A stretch of DNA of 64,000 nucleotides from Serratia nevei (lineage in GTDB: Bacteria > Pseudomonadota > Gammaproteobacteria > Enterobacterales > Enterobacteriaceae), in the NCBI RefSeq assembly GCF_037948395.1, contig NZ_CP149940.1, positions 2,418,001-2,482,000 on the forward strand, written 5' to 3'. Numbering within the stretch: the first letter of the stretch is position 1; the number at the start of each line of letters is the position of its first letter. Position numbers and translations under genes: made by a program. The notes below the pieces were generated by a model. It was not told where the DNA came from. It ran no database searches and saw only the letters and a list, made by a program, of their open reading frames with translations. Shown here in pieces: positions 1-10,824 of the stretch.

Positions 1-75
1 CAGGGCATTGGTGAACTGAATAAAGGCGATGACCAGCGCTATCGCCGTCAGCTTTCTCGCGGGTGTCATAAGCAT
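1..75 (-). CDS. MFS transporter, N-terminal fragment cut by the window edge
   Basis: The minus strand is open from an ATG at 75 to the window edge, giving 25 residues: a short basic start followed by a hydrophobic helix (LTAIALVIAFIQFTNAL). This is the usual opening of a 12-helix major facilitator transporter. A second in-frame ATG lies at 69, so the exact start is uncertain. The gene is divergent from the LysR gene at 173, the common arrangement of a transporter under its own regulator. Only the first helix is visible, so the family call is an inference and the substrate is unknown. Confidence 0.5.
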   Translation of the reverse strand, partial: MLMTPARKLTAIALVIAFIQFTNAL

Positions 76-172
76 CCATGGGTTGCAGAATCAGGCCGGC
101 AGTGTAGCGTTTGGCGTTGGTCGGGATTAGATGGTAGAAATGGCATGGTTTGTTATCAAATTAGGGATAATT

Positions 173-1087
173 ATGCGCGCCAAATTGGATTTAAACCTGC
201 TACGCATTTTCGTGACGGTGGTGGAGCAAGGTAGCTTCGTCGGGGCGGCGCGGGCGCTGGCGATGCCGACCTCCAACGTCAGCCGCTATATCTCTCAGCT
301 GGAGCGCCAGCTCGAGCAGCGATTGCTCGAACGCAGCACCCGTTCGATGCGGCTGACGCCGAACGGCCAGCTATTGCATGAACGCACCCAGCCGCTGCTG
401 GCGTCGCTGGAACACACCGCGCAAACCCTCAGCGAGCGGCAGCAACAGCTGCGCGGGCCGCTGCGCCTGTGCGTGCCCAATGAAGTGGGGCCATACCTGT
501 TGGGCGAGCCGCTGGCGGCGTTCGCCGTGCAGCATCCGCAGATCGAAATCAGCTGCGTGACCAACCTGGCGGGCATGGCGTCACTGCTCGATGATGTCGA
601 TCTGGCGGTGATGATCAGCCGGGGCATGCTGGACGACAGCGACTATGTCGCGCAGCCGCTGGCGTCTTTCCCCTGCATCGTGGTGGCCGCTCCGGCGTTG
701 CTGGCGCAGTGGCCGCCGTCGTCGGCGATTGAACAATTCACGCAATTGCCCTGCATCAGCACGGTGGATGCGCTGAAGGGGATGCCGTGGCAGTTCGTCC
801 GCCCGGACGGAACCTTCGTTACCGTCCCGGTCAATACGCGCTATCGCGTCAACAGCGGGGAGATGGCGCTAAAGGCGGCCTTGGCCGGCGTGGGGTTCGC
901 CATGCTTTCCGAACTCGGCTGCCGGCCGTTTCTGGCCGACGGCCGTTTGGTTGAGGTGCCGCTGGCACTGCCGCCGGCGCCGTTGCAGCTGTATGCCGTT
1001 TACCCCGGTCGCCGCTATCTGCCGGCCAAAACGCGCGCGTTGCTGACGTTCCTGACACAGCAGGTTGGCGAGGCGGCTAACTTCTAA
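173..1087 (+). CDS. LysR-family transcriptional regulator
   Basis: A 304-residue DNA-binding regulator. Residues 1-60 form the LysR winged helix-turn-helix (LNLLRIFVTVVEQGSFVGAA, then SNVSRYISQLERQL), and residues 90-300 are the substrate-binding effector domain. The ATG at 173 is preferred over an upstream in-frame ATG at 131: it has an AGGGA ribosome site 6 bases away and puts the DNA-binding domain at the very N-terminus, as usual. It is divergent from the truncated transporter at 1-75 with under 100 bp between them, so it probably controls that gene. The inducer is not known. Confidence 0.9.
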   Translation: MRAKLDLNLLRIFVTVVEQGSFVGAARALAMPTSNVSRYISQLERQLEQRLLERSTRSMRLTPNGQLLHERTQPLLASLEHTAQTLSERQQQLRGPLRLCVPNEVGPYLLGEPLAAFAVQHPQIEISCVTNLAGMASLLDDVDLAVMISRGMLDDSDYVAQPLASFPCIVVAAPALLAQWPPSSAIEQFTQLPCISTVDALKGMPWQFVRPDGTFVTVPVNTRYRVNSGEMALKAALAGVGFAMLSELGCRPFLADGRLVEVPLALPPAPLQLYAVYPGRRYLPAKTRALLTFLTQQVGEAANF

Positions 1088-1193
1088 TCACTTGTTTTTG
1101 CTCAAACTGCCAACTGCACCTAAGCTAGGAGGTGACTCAGAGGGAGCGATTCCCCGAGACCTTATTCCGTGAACATGGAGGAGTTTCGATTTG

Positions 1194-3395
1194 ATGCGTT
1201 TATCCACATTGGTGCTGGCGATCGGCATGGCGCTGGGCTCGCAGGCACAGGCAGCAGAAACCCAACCTCACGCCGACCATAGCGCGCTGCCCAGCGGCCA
1301 GGCGAAGGAGGCTACCGTGACCGGTGAAGCCAATCAGCACGACAAGCAAAAGACTCAGAATCCGTTCTTCTATCAAAGCCGTCTGCCGTTCCAGGCGCCG
1401 CCGTTCAACCTGATCAAGGAGAGCGACTACGCGCCGGCGATCGAGGCGGGCATCAAGCAAAAGCGGGAAGAGGTGGAGAAGATCGCCAACAACCCGGCCA
1501 AGCCTAATTTCAAGAATACCTTCGTGGCGCTGGAGCAGGCCGGTTCGCTGCTGACGCGGGTGATGAACGTGTTCGGCGCCATGACCTCGGCCAACACCAG
1601 CGACGCGCTGCAGAAACTGGATGAAGAAACCTCGCCGAAGCTGGCGGCATTGAACGACGACATCATGCTCAACGGCAAGCTGTTCGCTCGCATCAAGGCC
1701 ATCTATCAGGATCGCGATGCGCTGAAGCTGGATCCGGAATCGCGCCGGCTGGTGGAAGTGACCTACAAGAACTTCGAGCTGGCGGGCGCCAACCTGTCGG
1801 ACGCCGACAAGGCCAAGCTGAAGGCGCTGAACCAGGAAGCGGCGACGCTGAGCACCCAGTTCACCAACAAACTGCTGGCGGCGAGCAAGAACGGCGCGCT
1901 GGCGATAACCGATCCGGCGAAGCTGGACGGCCTGTCGGAAGGCGAACTGGCTGCGGCGGCCCAGGCGGCCGCCGAACGCAAGCTGGAGAAACAGTGGCTG
2001 CTGGTGCTGCAAAACACCACGCAACAGCCGCTGCTGCAGAGCCTGAAAGATCGCGATACCCGCCAAGCGCTGTTCGACGCCTCCTGGACGCGTGCGGAGA
2101 AGGGCGACGGCAACGATACCCGCCAGACCATCTCCCGTCTGGCCAAGGTGCGCGCCGAGCAGGCCAAGCTGCTGGGCTACCCGAACTACGCCGCCTGGAA
2201 ACTGCAAAACCAGATGGCCAAGACGCCGGATGCCGCGCTGAGCTTTATGCGCAACATCGTACCGGCGGCTACCGCGCGCGCCGAGCGTGAGGCCAAAGAC
2301 ATTCAGGCGGTGATCGACCAGCAGAAAGGCGATTTCAAGGTGCAGGCCTGGGACTGGCAGTTCTACGCCGAACAGGTGCGCAAGGCCAAGTACGATCTGG
2401 ACGAGTCGCAGATCAAGCCTTACTTCGAGCTGAACAACGTGCTGAACAACGGCGTGTTCTACGCCGCCAATCTGCTGTATGGCATCAGCTTCAAAGAGCG
2501 CAAGGACATCCCGGTCTACCAGCCGGACGTCAAGGTGTATGAAGTGTTCGACAAGGACGGCAAATCGCTGGCGCTGTTCTACACCGACTACTTCAAGCGC
2601 GACAACAAGGGCGGCGGCGCCTGGATGAGCAACTTCGTCGATCAGTCGAAGCTCAACGGCACCAAGCCGGTGATTTACAACGTCGCCAACTTCACCAAAC
2701 CGGCGCCGGGCCAGCCGGCGCTGCTGTCGTATGACGACGTAATCACCATGTTCCACGAGTTCGGCCACGCGCTGCACGGCATGTTCGCCGATCAGGAATA
2801 CCCGAGCCTGTCGGGCACCAACACCGCGCGCGACTTCGTCGAGTTCCCGTCGCAGTTCAACGAGCACTGGGTCAGCGATCCGAAAGTGTTCAGCCACTTC
2901 GCCAAGCACTACCAGACCGGCGAGGCGATGCCGCAGGAACTGGTCGACAAGATCAAGAAGGCCGACAAGTTCAACAAGGGCTACAGCATGACCGAGCTGC
3001 TGTCCGCCGCGCTGCTGGATATGCACTGGCACATGCTGACGGCCGACCAGCCGCAGCAGGACGTGGACAAGTTCGAGGCCGAGTCGCTGCAAAAAGACAA
3101 GGTCGATCTCAGCTACGTGCCGCCGCGCTACCGTTCCAGCTATTTCCAGCACATCTGGGGTAACGGCTACGCCGCGGGCTACTACGCCTATCTGTGGACG
3201 GAAATGCTGGCGGACGACGCCTTCCAGTGGTTCACCGAACACGGTGGCCTGATCGCCGAAAACGGCCAGCGCTTCCGCGACATGATCCTGTCGCGCGGCA
3301 ACAGCCAGGATCTGGAGAAGCTGTACATCGACTGGCGCGGCAAAGAGCCGAGCATCGAACCGATGCTGATCAACCGCGGGCTGAAGGACGAGTAA
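1194..3395 (+). CDS. dcp: Peptidyl-dipeptidase Dcp, exported M3-family metallopeptidase
   Basis: A 733-residue zinc peptidase that releases dipeptides from peptide C-termini. The M3 signature HEFGH lies at residues 521-525 and the third zinc ligand is E550 in DFVEF. Residues 1-21 form a signal peptide ending AQA, so the enzyme should be periplasmic; a low-complexity linker of about 35 residues follows before the catalytic domain. It is longer than E. coli Dcp (about 680 residues) because of this leader. A GGAGGAG ribosome site sits 10 bases before the ATG at 1194; an in-frame TTG at 1191 is a less likely start. It is followed by a strong terminator at 3423. Confidence 0.93.
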   Translation: MRLSTLVLAIGMALGSQAQAAETQPHADHSALPSGQAKEATVTGEANQHDKQKTQNPFFYQSRLPFQAPPFNLIKESDYAPAIEAGIKQKREEVEKIANNPAKPNFKNTFVALEQAGSLLTRVMNVFGAMTSANTSDALQKLDEETSPKLAALNDDIMLNGKLFARIKAIYQDRDALKLDPESRRLVEVTYKNFELAGANLSDADKAKLKALNQEAATLSTQFTNKLLAASKNGALAITDPAKLDGLSEGELAAAAQAAAERKLEKQWLLVLQNTTQQPLLQSLKDRDTRQALFDASWTRAEKGDGNDTRQTISRLAKVRAEQAKLLGYPNYAAWKLQNQMAKTPDAALSFMRNIVPAATARAEREAKDIQAVIDQQKGDFKVQAWDWQFYAEQVRKAKYDLDESQIKPYFELNNVLNNGVFYAANLLYGISFKERKDIPVYQPDVKVYEVFDKDGKSLALFYTDYFKRDNKGGGAWMSNFVDQSKLNGTKPVIYNVANFTKPAPGQPALLSYDDVITMFHEFGHALHGMFADQEYPSLSGTNTARDFVEFPSQFNEHWVSDPKVFSHFAKHYQTGEAMPQELVDKIKKADKFNKGYSMTELLSAALLDMHWHMLTADQPQQDVDKFEAESLQKDKVDLSYVPPRYRSSYFQHIWGNGYAAGYYAYLWTEMLADDAFQWFTEHGGLIAENGQRFRDMILSRGNSQDLEKLYIDWRGKEPSIEPMLINRGLKDE

Positions 3396-3422
3396 GTTCG
3401 GCCATTCCCGGTAAGTAAACAA

Positions 3423-3450
3423 AAGGGCGCGTTATGCGCCCTTCGTCTTT
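3423..3450. terminator. Bidirectional intrinsic terminator between dcp and nicT
   Basis: An 8-bp perfect stem (AAGGGCGC at 3423-3430 with GCGCCCTT at 3436-3443, 5-base loop) is followed by a T-rich tract on the plus strand and preceded by A residues, so it can also act on the minus strand. It lies between the convergent ends of dcp (3395) and nicT (3468). Confidence 0.85.
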
Positions 3451-3467
3451 TTCGGCTTGGCCGACAT

Positions 3468-4778
3468 TCAGCGGTTTACCACCTTGGCCGGCAGGGCCAC
3501 CACCAGCAGCGAGCTGAGCAGCAGGCAGCCGGCGAAGGCCCAGAGCGCGCCGCCGCTCTTGCCGGTCAGATCCAGCGCCAGCCCCATCAGCGAATTGCTC
3601 ACCAGCCCGGCGATGTTGGCCAGCGAACAGGCCAGTGCGAAGCCGGTCGCCGCCGCCGTGCCGCGCAGGAAGGTGGCCGGCAGGCTGAAGAATACCGGCA
3701 CCGCGCCGATGATCGCCGCCTGGGCGATGGAGAACAGCAGCACCGTGGCCAGCGCATTGTGGGTGAAGAAGGTGCTGCCGGCCATTGCCAGCGCGCCGAC
3801 GATAAATGGCACGATGATATGCCAGCGCCGTTCGCGCAGTCGGTCGGAACTGCTGCCGATCAGCAGCATGCCGAGCAGGGCGGCGACGCTGGGGATCGCC
3901 GTCAGGTAGCCGATGGTGGTGATGTCGGTGACGCCGGCGGTTTTGATGAAGGTCGGCATCCAAAAGCCCATGGCGTAGGCGCTGAGCAAAATGGCGAAGT
4001 CGATGCCGCCGAGCATCCACACTTTCAGGTTGAAGAAGCCGTCGCGGAAGCTGTGCTTGCCGTGATCGGCCTCGGCGTCGTCACGCGCCAAATCGTCGGC
4101 GATGCGCTGTTTTTCCTCGGGCGTCAGCCACTTGGCCTGCTGATAAGTGTTAGGCAACAGCCAGAAGGTCAGCACCCCCAACAGCACGCTGGGAATGCCC
4201 TCCAGCAAAAACAGCCACTGCCAGCCGTGCAGCCCGTGGCGCATGTCGAAATGGCCCATGATCCAGCCAGAGAGCGGCCCGCCGATCACGCTGGACAGCG
4301 GCAGGCCGATCATGAACAGCGCGATGATGCGGCCGCGGCGATAGGTCGGGAACCACAGCGTCAGGTAAAAGAGCACGCCGGGCAGAAAACCGGCCTCCGC
4401 CACGCCGAGCAGAAAGCGGATGACGTAGAACTGGGTGGGCGTGGTGACGAACATGGTGGCGGTGGACAGCAGCCCCCAGGTGATCATGATGCGGGCGATC
4501 CACATCTTGGCGCCGACGCGCTGCAGGATCAGGTTGCTCGGCACCTCGAACAGAATATAGCCGACGAAGAACAGCCCGGCGCCCAGGCCGAAGGCCGCTT
4601 CGCTCAGCAGCAGCGCATCGGCCATCTGCAGCTTGGCCAGCCCGACGTTGATGCGATCGAGGTAGGCCGCCAGGTAACACAGGCAAAGAAACGGGATCAG
4701 TTTCCAGGTGATTTTGCGGTACAGCAGCAGCGATTCTGCGTCCGCTTTCCCCGCCAGCGGGGTGTCGACAATGGCCAT
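3468..4778 (-). CDS. nicT: NicT-like MFS transporter, probable nicotinate-pathway importer
   Basis: A 436-residue inner-membrane protein of the anion:cation symporter branch of the major facilitator superfamily, with 12 predicted helices and the loop motif PTYRRGRIIALFM after helix 4. It is the last gene of the leftward nicC-D-E-F-T set, 142 bp after nicF. In P. putida the same family member, NicT, is assigned to uptake of nicotinate-pathway substrate. Position and family support that role here; the substrate cannot be read from sequence. The 142-bp gap is GC-rich and shows no clear terminator, so co-transcription with nicF is plausible. Confidence 0.82.
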   Translation of the reverse strand: MAIVDTPLAGKADAESLLLYRKITWKLIPFLCLCYLAAYLDRINVGLAKLQMADALLLSEAAFGLGAGLFFVGYILFEVPSNLILQRVGAKMWIARIMITWGLLSTATMFVTTPTQFYVIRFLLGVAEAGFLPGVLFYLTLWFPTYRRGRIIALFMIGLPLSSVIGGPLSGWIMGHFDMRHGLHGWQWLFLLEGIPSVLLGVLTFWLLPNTYQQAKWLTPEEKQRIADDLARDDAEADHGKHSFRDGFFNLKVWMLGGIDFAILLSAYAMGFWMPTFIKTAGVTDITTIGYLTAIPSVAALLGMLLIGSSSDRLRERRWHIIVPFIVGALAMAGSTFFTHNALATVLLFSIAQAAIIGAVPVFFSLPATFLRGTAAATGFALACSLANIAGLVSNSLMGLALDLTGKSGGALWAFAGCLLLSSLLVVALPAKVVNR

Positions 4779-4920
4779 GATGTTGTCTCCAGGTGGTGCG
4801 TGTTGGCCTCCGCAGGAGGCGCCTGTTGTGTTTGCGTTGCAGGGGCGCCGCCCTGTTTCGGGCGGTCGCGTGAGGCGCTGTCTGCGCCTTCGTTATTGTC
4901 GTTGCAGGTGAGTCGTTGAT

Positions 4921-5553
4921 TCATAACCGGTTCAGGTAGTCGAGCGCCTCCCGTTTGTGCACCACGTCGCCGTATTTGCTGTCGATGTCGAACAGGTTGG
5001 CTTCGTGCGGGCCGGGGTGACGATCGCCGACGCACTCGCGCACCACCATGGCGCGAAAGCCGTGCTGCACCGCGTCCACCGCGCTGGCGCGGATGCAGCC
5101 GCTGGTGGAGCAGCCGATCATCAGCAGCGTGTCGATCCCTTGCGCCACCAGCAGCGGCGCCAGCGCGGTGCCGAAGAAGGCGCTGGCGTATTGCTTGCTC
5201 AGCACCACCTCATCGGCCAGCGGCGCCACCGGCGGGCAGAACGCCGCCAGCGGGTTGCCCGCCACCATGTCCTTCATCACCGGCGCTTTTTTGACCCACA
5301 GGCCGCCATCGGCAAAATGGCCTGCATGATAGCGGATATGGGTGTGGATCACAGGAATTCCCGTGCGGCGCGCACAGGCCAGCAGCTCGCGGCTTTCCTC
5401 GACCGCGCTCACCACGCCCGTCGCGAACAGCGGCGCGCCTTCGGTGGTGTAGGCCTGCATGAAGTCGATCGCCAGCAGCGCCGGGCGCCGGCCGAAGCCG
5501 AGGCGCTGGCCCCAGACGCCGCGATAATTGTCGCTGAGGGTGTCGTTCATCAT
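4921..5553 (-). CDS. nicF: Maleamate amidohydrolase NicF
   Basis: A 210-residue cysteine hydrolase of the isochorismatase-like fold. It hydrolyses maleamate to maleate and ammonia, the fourth lower-pathway step of nicotinate degradation. The nucleophile is the cysteine in IGCSTSGCIRASA, the general-base aspartate lies in LLAIDFMQAY and the lysine is in the KKAP region. It starts 6 bp after the nicE stop, so the two are co-translated. Neighbouring nicC, nicD and nicE make the substrate assignment firm; alone it could be any small amidohydrolase of this fold. Confidence 0.92.
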   Translation of the reverse strand: MMNDTLSDNYRGVWGQRLGFGRRPALLAIDFMQAYTTEGAPLFATGVVSAVEESRELLACARRTGIPVIHTHIRYHAGHFADGGLWVKKAPVMKDMVAGNPLAAFCPPVAPLADEVVLSKQYASAFFGTALAPLLVAQGIDTLLMIGCSTSGCIRASAVDAVQHGFRAMVVRECVGDRHPGPHEANLFDIDSKYGDVVHKREALDYLNRL

Positions 5554-5559
5554 GCCTCC

Positions 5560-6312
5560 TCAATAGGCGCCGGACAGCAGGGCGCCGGCGCCGGGGACGA
5601 TCGGCTCCAGCTCCAGCGCGGTCAGCATCGCGTAAGTGGTGGCGATGGCGGCGGTGATCACCGGTTTGCCGGTTTGGGCCTCCACCGTCGGAACGGCCGG
5701 CAGCGAAGGCATCTGCACGCAGGCGGACAGCACGATAGCATCGACCTCGCGTAAATCCATCTCGGCGACGATCCCCGGCAGCCTGGCCGGATCGTGCCGG
5801 CCGACGTCGAGGTTGTCCGGGATCTCCAGCGCGCGCCATACCTTGACCTCAATGCCTTCGTGCTGGATGTAGTCCACCACCAGCTGGGTCAGCGGTTTCA
5901 TATAGGGCGCCACCAGCGCGATGCGTTTGGCGCCGATCACCTTCAGGCCGTTGACTAGCGCGCCGGCGCTGCTGATAACCGGCGCGGCGGCCTGATTGTC
6001 TTTCGTCACCTGCGCCAGCCGGGCCTGCGATTCGCGGTGGTAGCCCAGCCCCATTGCCATGATGGCCACCAGGCAGGCGTAGCCGAGCACGTCGACCCGC
6101 GCGTCGGAGAGTTCCAGCGCGCAGCGATCGGACTCGGCGTCCATCGCCGCCAGCTCTTCTTTATTGACGTGTTTCATGCGCATGCGGCTGGAGTGAAAGG
6201 TGAAACGCTCCGGGCGTATCAGCTGGCGCGCGCCCAGCATCGCCGGGATCTCGGTTTCCATCGTGGTGTTGGAGCTGGGCACGATCTGGCCGATGCGGTA
6301 GTGGTTGCTCAT
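5560..6312 (-). CDS. nicE: Maleate cis-trans isomerase NicE
   Basis: A 250-residue member of the Asp/Glu racemase superfamily that converts maleate to fumarate, delivering the nicotinate carbon skeleton to the TCA cycle. The paired catalytic cysteines expected of the family are visible at C80 (LGYACLVAIM) and C198 (VLSACVQMP). The N-terminal substrate-binding segment PSSNTTMETE is typical of maleate isomerases. It lies 15 bp after nicD and 6 bp before nicF in the leftward operon. Confidence 0.94.
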   Translation of the reverse strand: MSNHYRIGQIVPSSNTTMETEIPAMLGARQLIRPERFTFHSSRMRMKHVNKEELAAMDAESDRCALELSDARVDVLGYACLVAIMAMGLGYHRESQARLAQVTKDNQAAAPVISSAGALVNGLKVIGAKRIALVAPYMKPLTQLVVDYIQHEGIEVKVWRALEIPDNLDVGRHDPARLPGIVAEMDLREVDAIVLSACVQMPSLPAVPTVEAQTGKPVITAAIATTYAMLTALELEPIVPGAGALLSGAY

Positions 6313-6327
6313 GTCGGTGTTCCTCAG

Positions 6328-8597
<2,270 letters not shown>

Positions 8598-9656
8598 ATG
8601 GCGGTCAATGAAACCCAGTTGGTACAGCTGTTCGAGCAGGTGCTTACGCTGTCGAAGGTCGATGCTTCGCAGAGCGTGGCGATTTTGAAAAGCCATTATT
8701 CCGATGCGCGCACGGTGCGCGCCGCGACCGACGCGGCGCTGCGGCTGGGCGCCAGGGTGTATGCCGTCGAACTGCCGGCGTTCAACCATCCGCGGGCGAT
8801 GGGCAACGACATGACCGCCTATTGCGGCGATACCGCGCTGACCGGCAACCTGGCGGCGCAGCGTGCGCTGGAGGCTGCCGATCTGATCGTCGATACCATG
8901 ATGCTGCTGCATTCGCCGGAGCAGGAGCAGATCCTGAAAACCGGCACCCGCATCCTGCTGGCGGTGGAGCCGCCGGAGGTGCTGGCGCGCATGTTGCCCA
9001 ACGCGGATGACAAGGCGCGGGTGCTGGCCGCCGCCGCCGTACTGGAGCAGGCGAAGCTGATGCAGGTGACCTCCGCTGCCGGCAGCGATTTCCGCGCGCC
9101 GCTCGGGCAATACCCGACGGTGACCGAGTACGGCTATGCCGATGAACCGGGGCGCTGGGATCACTGGCCGAGCGGCTTCCTGTTCACCTGGCCGAATGAG
9201 GAGCAGGCGGAAGGGGTGCTGGTGCTGGAGGTCGGCGATATCTTGCTGCCGTTTAAAAGCTACGCGCGCGAACGCATCACGCTGGAGATCGAACAAGGGT
9301 TCGTTACCCGCATTCACGGCGGTTTCGAGGCGGAATACCTGCGCGAATACATGAAATACTTTGACGATCCGGAGGTGTACGGCATCTCGCACATCGGCTG
9401 GGGCCTGCAGCCGCGCGCCCAGTGGACGGCGATGGGCCTGCACGACAAGAGCGACGGCATGTGCATGGACGCGCGTGCGTTTTACGGCAACTTCCTGTTC
9501 TCCACCGGGCCGAATACCGAAGTGGGCGGCACGCGCAAAACGCCTTGCCATATGGACATCGCGCTGCGCCGCTGCGACATCCGCCTCGACGGGCAAACGG
9601 TGGTGGCGGACGGGGAAGTGGTGGCGCCGGAGGCCTCGCGCGTGCGCCGGGCTTAA
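8598..9656 (+). CDS. nicX: 2,5-dihydroxypyridine 5,6-dioxygenase NicX
   Basis: A 352-residue Fe(II) extradiol-type dioxygenase that opens the 2,5-dihydroxypyridine ring to N-formylmaleamate. It belongs to a fold related to leucine aminopeptidases rather than to classical extradiol enzymes. The iron ligands fall at H265 (GISHIGW), H318 and D320 (PCHMDIA), the same residue numbers as known for P. putida NicX. It is the first gene of the rightward operon; nicR follows after 66 bp. Confidence 0.95.
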   Translation: MAVNETQLVQLFEQVLTLSKVDASQSVAILKSHYSDARTVRAATDAALRLGARVYAVELPAFNHPRAMGNDMTAYCGDTALTGNLAAQRALEAADLIVDTMMLLHSPEQEQILKTGTRILLAVEPPEVLARMLPNADDKARVLAAAAVLEQAKLMQVTSAAGSDFRAPLGQYPTVTEYGYADEPGRWDHWPSGFLFTWPNEEQAEGVLVLEVGDILLPFKSYARERITLEIEQGFVTRIHGGFEAEYLREYMKYFDDPEVYGISHIGWGLQPRAQWTAMGLHDKSDGMCMDARAFYGNFLFSTGPNTEVGGTRKTPCHMDIALRRCDIRLDGQTVVADGEVVAPEASRVRRA

Positions 9657-9722
9657 TCGTTGCTGCCAACGGCGGGGGTTTGTACTATTCTCGTGGATTC
9701 CATAGATGGTGAGAGTAACGCA

Positions 9723-10196
9723 ATGACGCCCCCCGAATACCCGTCAGCCGTGAGCGGCCAACCCGAAAATTATCATTTTACCGAGCAAGTTGGGCACCTG
9801 CTGCGCAAGGTTTATCAGCGCCACCTGGCGATTTTCCAGCAAAACGTCGGCGATTCGCAACTGACGGCGGTGCAGTTCATCACCCTGTGCGCGGTGCGCG
9901 ATATGGGGCCGAGCTCGCTGACCGAGCTGGTGCAGGTGACGGCGGTGGATCAGGCCACCATACGCGGCATCGTCGAGCGGCTGAAGGCGCGCGATCTGAT
10001 CACGGTGACGCCGGATCCGGTGGATCGGCGCAAGGTGGTGGTCGGCCTGACCGACGCCGGCGCCGTGCTGCTGACGGAAACGGTGCCGCAGGCGGCGAAA
10101 ATTACAGAGCTGACGTTCGGCACGCTCAACCCGGCCGAACGGATAGCGCTGATATTCCTGCTGAATAAAATGCTGGAAGATCCGCCCACCGGCTGA
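9723..10196 (+). CDS. nicR: MarR-family repressor NicR
   Basis: A 157-residue winged-helix regulator. The DNA-binding segment runs from LTELVQVTAVDQATIRGIVE to the wing containing DPVDRRKVVV. In P. putida, NicR represses the lower nic genes and responds to 6-hydroxynicotinate. The ATG at 9723 is chosen over an in-frame upstream start at 9660 because it restores the normal MarR length. It sits between nicX and nicA, so it is probably transcribed with the operon it controls (autoregulation). Confidence 0.9.
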   Translation: MTPPEYPSAVSGQPENYHFTEQVGHLLRKVYQRHLAIFQQNVGDSQLTAVQFITLCAVRDMGPSSLTELVQVTAVDQATIRGIVERLKARDLITVTPDPVDRRKVVVGLTDAGAVLLTETVPQAAKITELTFGTLNPAERIALIFLLNKMLEDPPTG

Positions 10197-10281
10197 TTCG
10201 CCCGCGCAACGTCGGTTGCCTGGTGGTCGGTGGCGAGAGGCCAGCCCATAAGACCATCAAGTGCAGGCGGAGACGCGAACA

Positions 10282-10824
10282 ATGGCGATATCTGAAGTGC
10301 AGTCGCCCAGGGAAGGCGCAAAAACCACGCTGACGGAGCATCCGCTGATGCTGTCGGTGAACGGCGAACAGCTTCATGCGCAGGTGATGGCGGATACGCC
10401 GCTCTTGCTGGTACTGCGCAACGATCTGGCGCTCAACGGCCCGAAATACGGCTGCGGCCTGGGCGAATGCGGCGCCTGTACCGTGTTGATCGACGGCGTG
10501 GCGGCGCGCTCCTGCGTGATCCCGGCGCTCGGCGTGTCCGGCCGGGCGATCGTGACCCTGGAAGGCCTTGGCGATCGCCAGCGCCTGCATCCGGTGCAGC
10601 GTGCCTTTATCGAAGAGCAGGCGGCGCAATGCGGCTACTGCCTCAACGGCATGATCATGACCACCAAAGCCCTGTTGGATCGCAATCCCGCCCCGAGCGA
10701 GGCGGAGATCCGTCAGGCGCTGTCCGGCAACCTGTGCCGCTGCGGCACCCATCTCGAAATCCTGCGTGCGGTTCAGCGCGCCATCATTCTCTGCCGCGAT
10801 GAGGACGCCCACGCTCATGACTGA
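10282..10824 (+). CDS. nicA: Nicotinate dehydrogenase small subunit NicA, [2Fe-2S] protein
   Basis: A 180-residue electron-transfer subunit of the xanthine dehydrogenase family. The plant-type ferredoxin cluster is bound by CGLGECGACTVLIDG plus the later ARSC, and the second [2Fe-2S] by QCGYC and NLCRCG. It passes electrons from the molybdenum centre in NicB towards the NicB haems. The ATG at 10282, with GGAG 10 bases upstream, is preferred; a GTG at 10261 is in frame. The N-terminal tail before LMLSVNG is about 22 residues longer than in P. putida NicA. It overlaps nicB by 8 bp. Confidence 0.93.
   Translation: MAISEVQSPREGAKTTLTEHPLMLSVNGEQLHAQVMADTPLLLVLRNDLALNGPKYGCGLGECGACTVLIDGVAARSCVIPALGVSGRAIVTLEGLGDRQRLHPVQRAFIEEQAAQCGYCLNGMIMTTKALLDRNPAPSEAEIRQALSGNLCRCGTHLEILRAVQRAIILCRDEDAHAHD

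Noticed and set aside
1200..3422. 740-codon open frame antisense to dcp, and similar long antisense frames under nicB (11903-14392) and rhs (53984-58009)
   Set aside because: High-GC codon use leaves the opposite frame open. The translations are repetitive and rich in R, H, Q and V, with no recognisable domain, while the sense frames carry intact catalytic motifs.
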